DNA from: Solicola gregarius
GTDB taxonomy: Bacteria > Actinomycetota > Actinomycetes > Propionibacteriales > Nocardioidaceae
Direction of reading: 5' to 3'
DNA: 64,000 nucleotides
NCBI RefSeq assembly: GCF_025790165.1
Contig: NZ_CP094970.1
Coordinates: 4,092,001 to 4,156,000 of the forward strand
Positions within the stretch are counted from its first letter, which is position 1, and the number at the start of each line of letters is the position of its first letter. This document shows, in pieces, positions 34,810 through 46,144 of this stretch. The notes beneath the pieces were generated by a model. The model was not told the DNA's origin, made no database searches, and saw only the letters and a list, made by a program, of their open reading frames with translations. The position numbers and the translations under genes were made by a program.

Positions 34810-34974
34810 AGGCCGTGTCTGCTTATGCCGCGTCGACCAGGGAGCGGGTCTCCGCGCCCGATCTGGCAAGGCGCGGGAGCGAGCGTCGTAGTCGGTCCTA
34901 CTTCGAGTGATCGCAACGCCGCCAGGCGGGATGCGGAGGCACGCGAGCCGACGCGGTATGAGCAGACACGGCCT
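34810..34974. repeat. 165-bp imperfect palindrome with 26-bp terminal arms
   Basis: AGGCCGTGTCTGCTTATGCC... (34810-34835) pairs with 34949-34974 with two mismatches, and the match continues inward with gaps to the centre, so the whole element could fold into one long hairpin. It lies in the divergent gap between the DUF349 gene and the MBL gene. It looks like a MITE or REP-like mobile repeat, but I see no clear target duplication. Confidence 0.7.
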
Positions 34975-35042
34975 GGGACGAGCGATCTGGGCGTGGTACG
35001 CCGAGAGCGGGAATCGGTTCGCAAGGCGCGGACCGGCTCGCG

Positions 35043-35048
35043 TAACCT
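35043..35048 (+). promoter_or_regulatory. -10 element for leaderless MBL-hydrolase mRNA
   Basis: TAACCT lies 7 nt before the GTG at 35056, with no Shine-Dalgarno between. Confidence 0.5.
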
Positions 35049-35055
35049 GAGCGGC

Positions 35056-35754
35056 GTGCTGATCGCATCGTTTCCCGCCGGCCCGTTGCAGGCCAACTGC
35101 TATCTGGTCGGCCCGCGCGCCGGGGCCGGCTGCGTCGTGATCGACCCGGGCCAGGACTCCGTCGACGGCATCGTCGGAGTCGCCACCCAGCACGAGCTGA
35201 CCCCCGAGGCGATCCTGGTCACCCACGGGCACTTCGACCACATGTGGTGCGCGAGCGACATCGCGACCAAGTACGACATCCCGGTCTGGATCCATCCGGC
35301 AGACCGGCACCTGCTCGCCGACCCGATGGCGGCGATCTCCAACGAGTCGGCACTGATGCTGCGCCAACAGCTCGGGATGACCGAGGTGCCCGAGTTCACC
35401 GAGCCGGCAGACGTACGCCAGGCGACCGACGGTGCGCAGATCGACGCTGCCGGTCTGACGTTCACGGTCGACCACACCCCGGGGCACACGCCGGGCACCG
35501 TGGCGTACCGCGTCGCGTACGAGGGCCCCGAGGACGTGTCCGAGCTGATGTTCACCGGCGACTTCCTGTTCGCGGGCTCGATCGGCCGCACCGACCTCAA
35601 CGGCGGCGACCACGCGGCGATGGTGGGCAGTCTGACGGAGAAGGTGCTCCCGCTCGCCGACGACGTCGTCGTGCTCCCTGGTCACGGGCCGCAGACGACC
35701 GTGGGCCGTGAGCGAGCCACCAACCCGTTCCTCGCCGAGCTGGTCGACCGGTGA
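35056..35754 (+). CDS. Metallo-beta-lactamase-fold hydrolase
   Basis: 232 residues, glyoxalase II-like. HGHFDH (near 63) and a later H, D ([14 protein letters not shown]) and H (LPGHGP) complete a binuclear metal site. No second hydroxyacylglutathione-binding domain, so the substrate is open. A mycothiol or other thioester is possible in actinobacteria. The family is often found before hisS in these genomes. Overlaps hisS by 4 nt. Confidence 0.92.
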   Translation: MLIASFPAGPLQANCYLVGPRAGAGCVVIDPGQDSVDGIVGVATQHELTPEAILVTHGHFDHMWCASDIATKYDIPVWIHPADRHLLADPMAAISNESALMLRQQLGMTEVPEFTEPADVRQATDGAQIDAAGLTFTVDHTPGHTPGTVAYRVAYEGPEDVSELMFTGDFLFAGSIGRTDLNGGDHAAMVGSLTEKVLPLADDVVVLPGHGPQTTVGRERATNPFLAELVDR

Positions 35755-37105
35755 GCAGGCCGACGCCGCTCAGCGGCTTCCCGGAGCTGCTCCCTGCCGA
35801 GCGCAACGCCGAGACGTACGTGATCGACCACCTTCGGCGGACGTTCGAGCTGCATGGGTTCGCCTCGGTCGAGACGCGCGCGGTCGAGCCGCTCGACCGG
35901 CTGGCGAAGGGTGGCGAGATCGACAAGGAGGTGTACGTCCTGCGCCGGCTGCACGCCGACGAGGGCGGCGACTCCGGTCTTGGCATGCACTTCGACCTGA
36001 CCGTGCCGTTCGCGAGGTACGTCCTCGAGCACGCGGGCAAGCTCGAGTTCCCGTTCCGTCGCTACCAGATCCAGAAGGTGTGGCGTGGCGAGCGCCCGCA
36101 GGAGGGTCGGTTCCGCGAGTTCACCCAGGCCGACATCGACGTCGTGGCACGCGACGAGCTGCCCTTTCATGCAGACGTCGAGGTCGCGACAGTGATGGCC
36201 GAAGCCCTGTCGGGCCTGCCGGTTCCGAACCTGCACCTGCAGGTCAACAACCGGCGCCTGCTCGAGGGCTTCTACGTCGGGCTCGGGCTCACCGACCCGG
36301 CGGCGGCGATGCGCGCCGTCGACAAGCTCGACAAGCTGCCTCGAGACAAGGTCGGCGACCTGCTGAGGTCCGATGCCGGCGCGAGCGCCGACCAGGCCGA
36401 GGCATGCCTGCGGCTGGCCGAGATCCGTACGCACGACGCGTCGTTCGCAGACCGCGTACGCGAGCTCGGCGTCAAGCACGAGCTGCTCGACCGGGGCATC
36501 GACGAGCTGGTGCAGGTGATGGACGCGCTGAGCGGTCTGCCGCTCGAGGGCGTGACCGTCACGGCCGACCTCCGCATCGCCCGCGGCCTCGACTACTACA
36601 CCGGCACTGTCTTCGAGACCCGGATGGAGGGGTTCGACGGTCTCGGGTCCGTGTGCTCCGGCGGCCGGTACGACGCACTCGCGAGCGACGGCAAGACCAC
36701 GTACCCGGGCGTCGGCATCTCGCTCGGCATCACCCGGATGCTGGTGCCGCTGATCCATCACGGGGTGCTCACGTCGAGCCGGTCCGTGCCGTCGGCGGTG
36801 CTCGTCGCACTTGTCGACGAGGCGTCTCGTCCGCAGAGCAACGCGATCGCGCAACGACTACGCGCCCGGGGCATCCCGACCGAGGTGGCCGCCTCCGCAC
36901 AGAAGTACGGCAAGCAGATCCGGTACGCCGAGCGGCGCGGCATCCCGTACGTCTTCTTTCCCGGCGATCCAGCACAGCCCGATCAGGTCAAGGACATCCG
37001 CTCCGGCGACCAGGTCGACGCCGACGCCGATACCTGGCGTCCGCGCGACGAAGACCTGCGCCCCACCATCGTCACCCCCGAATCCGCTATCGAGGAGCAA
37101 GCCAA

Positions 37106-37109
<4 letters not shown>
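35751..37109 (+). CDS. hisS: Histidine-tRNA ligase
   Basis: 452 residues, class II core with the family motif 2 ([18 protein letters not shown]), the HisA signature [12 protein letters not shown] and the C-terminal anticodon domain. GTG start overlaps the MBL stop. Its TGA overlaps the aspS GTG. Normal length. Confidence 0.97.
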
Positions 37110-38857
<1,748 letters not shown>

Positions 38858-38903
38858 CGCTGTTCGAGACGTCCGACCTTGCCACGGGACCATAGGGAGG
38901 TCC

Positions 38904-38966
38904 CGCCGAGGTACGCGCTCCTGCCGATCCCGCACCCCGGTATCGGCAGGAGCGCGTACCTCGGCG
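38904..38966. terminator. Perfect 25-bp-arm hairpin after aspS
   Basis: CGCCGAGGTACGCGCTCCTG... (38904-38928) pairs perfectly with 38942-38966 around a 13-nt loop. Terminates the MBL-hisS-aspS unit. No T-tract. Its loop length equals that of the palindrome at 33443, but the sequence is different. Confidence 0.75.
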
Positions 38967-38968
38967 CA

Positions 38969-39038
38969 GTAACGGCTCCGGAACGTGGCCGAACCGTTAC
39001 CGTCGCGAGGCCAAAGCGTGCGCCCACGTCCCTAGCGT
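38969..39038 (+). promoter_or_regulatory. Transporter promoter 1 with inverted AACCGTTAC boxes
   Basis: Box AACCGTTAC at 38992-39000, a CAAAG -35-like element at 39012 and TAGCGT (-10) at 39033-39038. A reverse copy GTAACGG lies at 38969-38975, making a 7-18-7 inverted pair. The same box, -35 and -10 layout recurs at 40963 and 47274. Confidence 0.6.
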
Positions 39039-39081
39039 TCGACCCAATGGTCTCGGAGGGGACGATCGGGAGGCAGGGTTC

Positions 39082-40848
39082 ATGCGCTTACGAAGAACGG
39101 CAGTGGTAGCTGCGACGGCTGCATTGGTCACCGTCGCGGCATGCGGAGGCGGCGACGACGACAGCGGCGACCCGGAAGCCATCGAGGGCGCCGATGAGGC
39201 GGGAGCAGCCGGCGGTCAGATGATCGCCGATGCCACGGCGCCGGCGCCCGAGGTGGAGGGTGCGACCGAGGGCGGTACGGCGACGGTGATCGCCGACGTG
39301 GCGCCGACGACGCTGGACCCCACGCGGTCGTACTACACCGACTCCACGGCGATCCTCTCTGGACTGGTCACCCGGTCCCTGACGCAGTACCGCTACAACC
39401 CCGAGACGAAGGGTCTCGAGCTGGTGCCCGACATGGCGACCGACCTCGGTACACCGAACGAGGACTTCACCGAGTGGACCTTCGAGCTTCGTGACGGGCT
39501 GAAGTACGAGGACGGCTCGGACGTGAAGGCCGAGGACGTCGCGTACGCGATCAAGCGCTCGTTCGCGATCGACGAACTGCCCGACGGCCCGACGTACAAC
39601 ACACAGTTCTTCCTCGACGGCGACAAGTACAAGGGCCCGTTCAAGGACGGCGACGACTACAAGGGCGTCGAGGTCGACGGCAACAAGATCACCATCAAGA
39701 TGCGCCGACCGTTCGGTGACATGCCGTACTACGGCTCGTTCCCGTCGTTCACGGCGATTCCGAAGTCGGCGGACAAGAATCCCGAGCAGTACGGGAACCA
39801 TCCGTTGTCGACGGGCCCGTACAAGTTCGACGACTACAAGCAGGGTCAGTACCTCAAGCTCACCAAGAACGAGAACTGGGACCCGGCCACCGACACGACC
39901 CGGCACCAGTACGTCGACGGCTGGGACTTCCAGTGGGGCCAGGACCAGGCCGCCATGGACCAGACCATGCTCGACGACCAGGGCACGGCGCAGACGACCC
40001 TGAGCTACACCAACGTCGCGCCGGCGGTATACCAGCAGGCCAAAGACTCCGGCCGGCTGGTCGAAGGCGTGGCCCCCTGCACGCGTATGTGGTTCCTCGA
40101 CATGACCAAGATCAAGGACCTGAAGGTGCGCCAGGCGATCGGCTGGGCGTTCCCGTACGAGGGCTACTGGAAGGCCGACGGCCAGGTACCAGGCGTCACG
40201 AAGGTCCCGTCGACGACGATCATGGCGCCGGGCAGTGCCGGCCGGGTCGAGTACGAAGCGCTCGAGGGACAGGACGGCAGTACGACCGACGCGGACAAGG
40301 CGAAGGCGCTGCTAAAGGAGGCCGGCGCGGAGGGCTTCGAGCTGAGCTGGCCGTACGCCCGCGACGACAAGCAGCAGGTTGCGGCGATGGAGGTCGTCAA
40401 GCAGGCGTTCGAGGAGGCGGGCTTCACCGCCAAGCCGTACGCGACCACGACCGATGCCTTCCGTGACGTCTACTCCGACTACGACGCGCCGATCAACATG
40501 CGGACGAGCTCCGGCTGGTGCGCCGACTGGCCGTCGGGCAGCGCGTGGTTCCCGGCCCAGTGGGACGGCGAGCTCGTGGGCGTTGCGGGTATGCCGAACC
40601 CGTCGAACTTCGACGAGCCCGAGGTCAACAAGGAGATGAACCACATCCTCGACACCATGTCCGGCGAGGAGACGGCGAAGAACCATGCGTGGGGCGATCT
40701 CGACAAGCTGATCCAGACGAAGTACTACCCGGCGGTCACGGTGGGCTACGACGGCCTTGCCCTGCTGCACGGCAGCAAGGTGGGCGGAATGTCGATCGAC
40801 AACGTGCGCGGCGAGCCGAACTTCCCGAACATCTACATCAAGGAGTAG
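39082..40848 (+). CDS. Oligopeptide ABC transporter substrate-binding lipoprotein (copy 1)
   Basis: 588 residues. Lipoprotein signal MRLRRTAVVAATAALVTVA with lipobox VAAC (Cys 20), then an SBP_bac_5 (DppA/OppA) fold, including PLSTGPYK near 270. Paralogous to the protein at 42133, sharing long identical stretches such as GGTATVIADVAPTTLDPTR. It has its own promoter and terminator, so it can be expressed apart from the permease operon. Substrate is a peptide or similar compound, not determinable here. Confidence 0.93.
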   Translation: MRLRRTAVVAATAALVTVAACGGGDDDSGDPEAIEGADEAGAAGGQMIADATAPAPEVEGATEGGTATVIADVAPTTLDPTRSYYTDSTAILSGLVTRSLTQYRYNPETKGLELVPDMATDLGTPNEDFTEWTFELRDGLKYEDGSDVKAEDVAYAIKRSFAIDELPDGPTYNTQFFLDGDKYKGPFKDGDDYKGVEVDGNKITIKMRRPFGDMPYYGSFPSFTAIPKSADKNPEQYGNHPLSTGPYKFDDYKQGQYLKLTKNENWDPATDTTRHQYVDGWDFQWGQDQAAMDQTMLDDQGTAQTTLSYTNVAPAVYQQAKDSGRLVEGVAPCTRMWFLDMTKIKDLKVRQAIGWAFPYEGYWKADGQVPGVTKVPSTTIMAPGSAGRVEYEALEGQDGSTTDADKAKALLKEAGAEGFELSWPYARDDKQQVAAMEVVKQAFEEAGFTAKPYATTTDAFRDVYSDYDAPINMRTSSGWCADWPSGSAWFPAQWDGELVGVAGMPNPSNFDEPEVNKEMNHILDTMSGEETAKNHAWGDLDKLIQTKYYPAVTVGYDGLALLHGSKVGGMSIDNVRGEPNFPNIYIKE

Positions 40849-40881
40849 CGAGCCACCCGCAACTTGTGCGGCTAGAAGCGA

Positions 40882-40923
40882 CCGGCCGCGGGATGCCCGA
40901 CGAGATCGGGCTCCCGCGGCCGG
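40882..40923 (+). terminator. Intrinsic terminator after binding protein 1
   Basis: CCGGCCGCGGGA pairs with TCCCGCGGCCGG, with a second 6-bp helix GCCCGA/TCGGGC beyond a one-base bulge and loop CGAGA. It is followed by ACGTCTTT, a short T-rich end. Confidence 0.85.
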
Positions 40924-40962
40924 ACGTCTTTCGGCCCGTGGCGTTCGCCACAAGCGTAGCCA

Positions 40963-41010
40963 AACCGTTACCGCGACGAGTCTCAAAGGTGTGCCCCCGT
41001 CGTCTATCGT
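40963..41010 (+). promoter_or_regulatory. Transporter promoter 2 with AACCGTTAC box
   Basis: Box AACCGTTAC at 40963-40971, CAAAG at 40984 and TATCGT (-10) at 41005-41010. Spacing from box to -10 is 42 bp versus 41 and 43 at the two other promoters. Confidence 0.6.
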
Positions 41011-41054
41011 CTCCGACGGCGCGTAATCGAGGTGCCGCCAGAAAGGTGACCCCT

Positions 41055-42080
41055 GTGGCAATCTCACCCTTGGGGATCGACGACTCCGCCGACCAGGCGG
41101 ATGCCGATCCGGAGAAGGACCTCTCCGGCGAGGCGATTGCAGGTCGATCCCCGTTCCAGCTCGCGATGGAGCAGCTCCGTCGCGACAAGGTGGCAGTGAT
41201 CTGCCTCGGTATCGTGATCTTCTTCTACATCGTCGCCATCTTCGCGCCGTGGCTGTGCGATCTGTTCGGGGTCCAGGTCGATCCCGCGTCGACCGCCGAG
41301 CGCACCGAGAGCCTCGAGTACGACGGGTACCCGGCAATCGGCCCGCCCCGGCACGGGTTCACGTGGGACCATCCACTCGGCATCGCACCGAGCGTCGCCA
41401 CCGACAACCTCGCCTCCTGGATCTACGGCTGCCGTACGTCCGTCGTGGTCGCGACCGTCTCGGCGGCCGCCGCAACCTCCATCGGGATCGTGATGGGCCT
41501 GCTCGCGGGGTTCGCTCGAGGCGGTTCTGCGACGGTACTGAACTGGATCATCGACTTCTTCCTGTCGCTGCCGTTCATCCTGGTCGCGCTGGCGACCGCG
41601 CCGATCATCATCATGCGGTTCGCCGACCAGCCGGAGCTACTCGACGCGGCGAGCCTGATCGCGTTGGTGCTCATCCTGTCGATCTTCGGCTGGATGACGC
41701 TGGCCCGGCTGATCCGCGGTGAGGTGCTGTCGCTGCGTGAGCGCGAGTTCATCCAGGCCGCCCGCGTGATCGGGGTGCCGACGCGCACCATCCTGCGGCG
41801 CGAGCTACTGCCGAACCTCGTCGCACCGATCGTCGTCTACTTCTCGCTGATGCTGCCCGCGTTCGTGGCGGCCGAGGCCGGGCTCGCGTACCTCGGCATC
41901 GGCGTCGTCGGGATGCCCTCCTGGGGACAGACCATCAACTTTGGTTCCGGAGGCGGCTACTTCAATACGTACCCATTGTACTTGTGGGCGCCGATCCTCG
42001 GCATCCTCGTCCTCGTCGTGGCGCTGAACCTGCTCGGTGACGCAGTCCGCGACGCTTTCGACCCCAAAACTCGTCGGTGA
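41055..42080 (+). CDS. Oligopeptide ABC transporter permease, DppC type (cluster 1)
   Basis: 341 residues. A cytoplasmic N-terminus with RSPFQLAMEQLRRDKVA, then six membrane helices. The EAA loop (AARVIGVPTRTILRRELLP) contacts the ATPases. The start GTG at 41055 has GAAAGG upstream. A second GTG at 41046 is in frame. First gene of the promoter-2 operon, with the unusual order DppC before DppA. Confidence 0.93.
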   Translation: MAISPLGIDDSADQADADPEKDLSGEAIAGRSPFQLAMEQLRRDKVAVICLGIVIFFYIVAIFAPWLCDLFGVQVDPASTAERTESLEYDGYPAIGPPRHGFTWDHPLGIAPSVATDNLASWIYGCRTSVVVATVSAAAATSIGIVMGLLAGFARGGSATVLNWIIDFFLSLPFILVALATAPIIIMRFADQPELLDAASLIALVLILSIFGWMTLARLIRGEVLSLREREFIQAARVIGVPTRTILRRELLPNLVAPIVVYFSLMLPAFVAAEAGLAYLGIGVVGMPSWGQTINFGSGGGYFNTYPLYLWAPILGILVLVVALNLLGDAVRDAFDPKTRR

Positions 42081-42132
42081 CAGGGATCGCCGAGAGATCA
42101 GCATCGACCCAGGAAAGGTGGGAGGAGTTTCG

Positions 42133-43887
42133 ATGCGTTTAAAGAAGACAGCACTGGCGTTGGCCTGTGTGTCGTTGGTAGGTGTCGCGGCCTGTGGAGG
42201 CGGCGACGACGACTCGAGTGGTGGTCCTGGCGATCTGGAGGGCTCGGACGAGGCCGGCGCTGCCGGCGGCGAGATCATCGAGGCCAAGGCGCCGGCTCCA
42301 GAGGTGGAGGGCGCGACCGAGGGTGGCACCGCGACGGTGATCGCCGACGTCGCTCCGACGACCCTCGACCCGACGCGGGCGTACTACACCGACTCGACGG
42401 CGATCCTGTCGAGCCTGGTCACCCGCTCACTGACGCAGTATCGCTACAACCCCGACACCAAGCAGATGGAGCTCGTCCCCGACTTGGCGACCGATACCGG
42501 TACGCCGAACGAGGACTTCACCGAGTGGACCTGGACCCTTCGGGACGGTTTGAAGTACGAGGATGGCTCCGAGGTGAAGGCCGAGGACGTCGCGTACGCG
42601 ATCATGCGGTCGTTCGCGATCGAGGAGCTTCCGGACGGGCCTACGTACAACACGCAGTTCTTCCTGGACGGCGACAAGTACCAGGGCCCGTTCAAGGACG
42701 GCACCGACTACAAGGGTGTCGTGGTCGACGGCAACAAGATCACCATCAAGATGGCGAAGCCGTTCGGTGACATGCCGTACTACGCGTCGTTCCCACAGTT
42801 CACCGCGATCCCGGAGAGCGCCGACAAGAACCCGGACGAGTACGGCAACCATCCGTTGTCGACCGGTCCGTACAAGTTCGAGGACTACAAGCAGGGCCAG
42901 TACCTCAAGCTGTCCAAGAACGAGAACTGGGACCCCGCAACGGACAACACCCGGCACCAGTTCGTCGACGACTGGGACTTCCAGTGGGGCCAGGACCAGG
43001 CCGCCATGGACCAGACCATGCTCGACGACCAGGGCACGGCGCAGACGACGTTCAGCTACACCAACGTCGCGCCGGCGGTCTACCAGCAGGCGAAGGACTC
43101 CGGTCGCCTGGCCGAGGGCACGTCGCCGTGTACCTACATGTGGTACATCGATATGACCAAGATCAAGGACCTCAAGATCCGGCAGGCGCTGTCCTGGGCG
43201 TTCCCGTACGACGGCTTCTGGAAGGCCGACGGCAAGGTTCCCGGCGTCACGATGCGTGAGGCGACCAGCCTGCTGCCCCCGGGCACGGCGGGCCGCAAGG
43301 AGTTCGAGAGCCCCGAGGGCCAGGACGGTTACACGACCGACCCGGAGAAGGCGAAGGCACTGCTCAAGGAGGCCGGAGCCGAGGGGTACGAGATCAAGTT
43401 CCCGTACGAGCGCGACGACAAGCAGAAGGTCGCCGGTATGGAGGTCATCAAGCAGTCGCTCGAGGAGTCCGGCTTCAAGGTGACGCCGATCGCCTCGACG
43501 ACCGACGCGATCCGCGACGTCCTCTCGGACTACGACAACGGTGCGAACGTCCAGTACCAGGGCTGGTGCTCGGACTGGCCGTCGGGCAGCTCGTGGTTCC
43601 CGGCTCAGTGGGACGGCCGACTGGTCGGTCTCGAAGGACGGCCGAACGTCGCGAACTTCGACGTGCCCGAGATGGACAAGCTGCAGGACAAGATCCTGAA
43701 GATGGGTCCGGAAGAGGCGGCTCCCGAGTGGGGCAACTTCGACGAGAAGATGATGACGGAGTACCAGCCGGCCATCCCGATCGGTTACTCGGGAGTGGCG
43801 GTGCTGCGCGGCAGCAAGATCGGTGGCATGGCCATCGACAACGTGCGCGGCAACCCGTACTTCTCGAACATCTACGTGAAGCAGTGA
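42133..43887 (+). CDS. Oligopeptide ABC transporter substrate-binding lipoprotein (copy 2)
   Basis: 584 residues. Signal MRLKKTALALACVSLVGVA and lipobox VAAC. SBP_bac_5 fold nearly superimposable on the copy at 39082. Differences concentrate in the C-terminal lobe (for example SNFDEPEVNK versus ANFDVPEMDK), the place where ligand choice could differ. GGAGGAG before the ATG is strong. Followed by a hairpin that separates it from the DppB gene. Confidence 0.93.
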   Translation: MRLKKTALALACVSLVGVAACGGGDDDSSGGPGDLEGSDEAGAAGGEIIEAKAPAPEVEGATEGGTATVIADVAPTTLDPTRAYYTDSTAILSSLVTRSLTQYRYNPDTKQMELVPDLATDTGTPNEDFTEWTWTLRDGLKYEDGSEVKAEDVAYAIMRSFAIEELPDGPTYNTQFFLDGDKYQGPFKDGTDYKGVVVDGNKITIKMAKPFGDMPYYASFPQFTAIPESADKNPDEYGNHPLSTGPYKFEDYKQGQYLKLSKNENWDPATDNTRHQFVDDWDFQWGQDQAAMDQTMLDDQGTAQTTFSYTNVAPAVYQQAKDSGRLAEGTSPCTYMWYIDMTKIKDLKIRQALSWAFPYDGFWKADGKVPGVTMREATSLLPPGTAGRKEFESPEGQDGYTTDPEKAKALLKEAGAEGYEIKFPYERDDKQKVAGMEVIKQSLEESGFKVTPIASTTDAIRDVLSDYDNGANVQYQGWCSDWPSGSSWFPAQWDGRLVGLEGRPNVANFDVPEMDKLQDKILKMGPEEAAPEWGNFDEKMMTEYQPAIPIGYSGVAVLRGSKIGGMAIDNVRGNPYFSNIYVKQ

Positions 43888-43902
43888 CGTAGGTCGTCAC
43901 CT

Positions 43903-43943
43903 GACCGTTGTCGGGGGCGGCGAACCCGCCCCCGACAACGGTC
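43903..43943 (+). terminator. 18-bp-stem hairpin between binding protein 2 and permease
   Basis: GACCGTTGTCGGGGGCGG pairs perfectly with CCGCCCCCGACAACGGTC around loop CGAAC. No T-tract. It may be a partial terminator or mRNA-stabiliser that gives more binding protein than permease. Confidence 0.75.
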
Positions 43944-43985
43944 GACCCGCCGTGCTGCATTGCATGGTCGTCCAAGGAGTCTGCT

Positions 43986-44978
43986 GTGTTCGGTTACATC
44001 GTGCGACGCGTGATCGCGGGCCTGCTGGTGCTGCTCGTGATCTCCTTCGGCGTCTACCTCTTCTTCTACTACGGGCCGACGGATCCGGCCATGGCGTACT
44101 GCCCGAAGGCGGGCTGTAGCGGCGAGGACCTCGCGCGCATTCGTGACAACCTCGGCCTCGACGAGCCCGTGCTGCAGCAGTACGGCGAGTACCTCAAGGG
44201 CATCTTCGTCGGCCGCGACATCACCAACGGCGCCAACGTGATCCATTGCGGCGCTCCGTGCCTCGGTCGTTCATTCAAGTACAGCGTCATGGTCACGCCG
44301 TACCTGTGGGACCTGTTCCCGGCCACCCTGTCGATCGCGCTCGGCTCGGCCGTCGTGTTCCTCACGATCGGTGTGACCATCGGCGTCATCTCCGCTCGCA
44401 AGCGCGGCACGGCGCTCGACCGAGGCCTGGTCGGCACGGCGATGCTGGTGACCGCGATGCCGTACTACCTGGTGGCGCTACTCGCATTCCTTTACCTGTT
44501 CAGCAGCTGGGGCCTCTTCCCCGAACCCGGGTACTACCCGATCACCGAGGACGGGCCGGTCGCCTGGTTCAAGGGCTTACTGCTTCCGTGGCTCGCACTC
44601 GGGTTGTTCACGTCGACTGCGTACGCCCGATATTCGCGCGGCTCGATGATCGAGGCGCTCGGGGAGGACTACGTCCGCACCGCGCGGGCCAAAGGCCTGC
44701 GCGACCGTACCGTTGCGCTGAAACACGGGCTGCGCGCCGCCGTCGTACCGGTGGTGACGATCTTCGGTCTCGACTTCGCCGCGATTCTCGCTGGCACCAT
44801 CTTCACCGAGAAGATCTTCCAGGTTCACGGCCTCGGGCTGCAGGCACTCGAGTCGATCAGGAACCAGGACCTGCCGATCGTGTCGGCGACGGTGCTGTTC
44901 GCCGCGGCGTGTGTCGTGCTGATGAACATCCTTGTCGACCTCGCGTACGCCGTTCTCGACCCGAGGGTGCGACTATGA
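43986..44978 (+). CDS. Oligopeptide ABC transporter permease, DppB type (cluster 1)
   Basis: 330 residues, helix 1 FGYIVRRVIAGLLVLLVISF, six membrane helices and the EAA loop RTARAKGLRDRT. The extracytoplasmic loop after helix 1 carries four cysteines (YCPKAGC and HCGAPC), which I recall from other actinobacterial DppB proteins and which probably form disulfides. GTG at 43986 has AAGGAGT before it. Its stop overlaps the ATPase ATG. Confidence 0.93.
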   Translation: MFGYIVRRVIAGLLVLLVISFGVYLFFYYGPTDPAMAYCPKAGCSGEDLARIRDNLGLDEPVLQQYGEYLKGIFVGRDITNGANVIHCGAPCLGRSFKYSVMVTPYLWDLFPATLSIALGSAVVFLTIGVTIGVISARKRGTALDRGLVGTAMLVTAMPYYLVALLAFLYLFSSWGLFPEPGYYPITEDGPVAWFKGLLLPWLALGLFTSTAYARYSRGSMIEALGEDYVRTARAKGLRDRTVALKHGLRAAVVPVVTIFGLDFAAILAGTIFTEKIFQVHGLGLQALESIRNQDLPIVSATVLFAAACVVLMNILVDLAYAVLDPRVRL

Positions 44979-46144
44979 CGAGTGAGATCACCGATCCGAC
45001 GAGGAACTCCACATTGACCGACCCGACCGCAGTAGAGCCCACGCACGCCTCCGACACCCCGTACTTGGTCGTCGAGGACCTGAGCGTCAGCTTCCCGACG
45101 CGTGACGGCCTGGTGAAGGCCGTCTCCGGGCTCAGCTACGCCGTCGAGCTCGGCAAGACGCTCGGCATCGTCGGCGAGAGCGGCTCGGGCAAGAGCGTCT
45201 CGTCGATGGCCGTGATGGGATTGCACGACCTGAAACGTACCAACATCAGCGGCTCGATCCGTCTCGACGACACCGAGTTGGTCGGCCTGCCGGACTCCCG
45301 AATGCGCCAGCTGCGCGGCAACGCTGCGGCGATGATCTTCCAGGACCCGCTGACGTCCCTGCACCCGTTCTTCACGATCGGCGCGCAGATCGTCGAGGCG
45401 TACCGCACCCACCACCCTGGTGTCGGCAAGCGGAAGGCGAAAATCAAGGCGATCGAGATGCTCGAGCGGGTCGGCATTCCGCAGCCGAACCGCCGCGTCG
45501 ACGACTACCCGCATCAGTTCTCCGGCGGTATGCGGCAGCGGGCGATGATCGCGATGTCGCTCGTCAACGACCCGAAGCTGCTGATCGCCGACGAGCCGAC
45601 CACCGCGCTCGATGTGACGGTGCAGGCGCAGATCCTCGACCTGTTGCAGGAGCTGCAGCGCGACTTCGGCTCGGCGATCATCATGATCACCCACGACCTC
45701 GGGGTCATCGCCGAGGTGGCCGACGACGTGCTGGTGATGTACGGCGGCCGCTGCGTCGAGTACGGTGCGTGCCGCGAGATCCTGACGCATCCCGAGATGC
45801 CGTACACCTGGGGACTATTGAACAGCGTGCCCGATCTGCGCGGCGACGTGGACGAGGAGCTCAACCCGATCCCGGGCGCGCCCCCGAGCCTGCTGAACCT
45901 GCCGACGGGCTGTGCGTTCAACCCACGCTGTGGCTACAAGCACCTCGTACCCGGCGACGTCTGTGAGACCGAGCTGCCGACGCTGGAACCCGGCAGCCAT
46001 GGCGCGGGCCACCTGAAGCGTTGTCACCTGCGCAACCCTGAGCAGGTGCTTCGCGAGGAGGAGCCCGTGATCACCGATACGGTCGAGGACGCAGCATTGG
46101 ATGCACACGTGGAAGAGCCTGCCGAGGAGGGCGACGATGAGTGA
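44975..46144 (+). CDS. Oligopeptide ABC transporter ATPase, DppD type (cluster 1)
   Basis: 389 residues. Walker [10 protein letters not shown]-loop IFQDPLTSLHP, signature FSGGMRQR, Walker B LLIADEPT and H-loop THDLG, all intact. The C-terminal oligopeptide-family extension has the cysteine cluster CAFNPRC...CETELP that can hold an iron-sulfur cluster in DppD/OppD proteins. It ends with an acidic tail of about 35 residues absent from the paralogue at 51248. Confidence 0.95.
   Translation: MTSEITDPTRNSTLTDPTAVEPTHASDTPYLVVEDLSVSFPTRDGLVKAVSGLSYAVELGKTLGIVGESGSGKSVSSMAVMGLHDLKRTNISGSIRLDDTELVGLPDSRMRQLRGNAAAMIFQDPLTSLHPFFTIGAQIVEAYRTHHPGVGKRKAKIKAIEMLERVGIPQPNRRVDDYPHQFSGGMRQRAMIAMSLVNDPKLLIADEPTTALDVTVQAQILDLLQELQRDFGSAIIMITHDLGVIAEVADDVLVMYGGRCVEYGACREILTHPEMPYTWGLLNSVPDLRGDVDEELNPIPGAPPSLLNLPTGCAFNPRCGYKHLVPGDVCETELPTLEPGSHGAGHLKRCHLRNPEQVLREEEPVITDTVEDAALDAHVEEPAEEGDDE

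Noticed and set aside
35708-37105. Upstream part of the 1049-codon frame that ends with AspS
   Set aside because: The frame passes through hisS in another register. AspS begins at the GTG at 37106 with its OB fold, so the extension is not a fusion.
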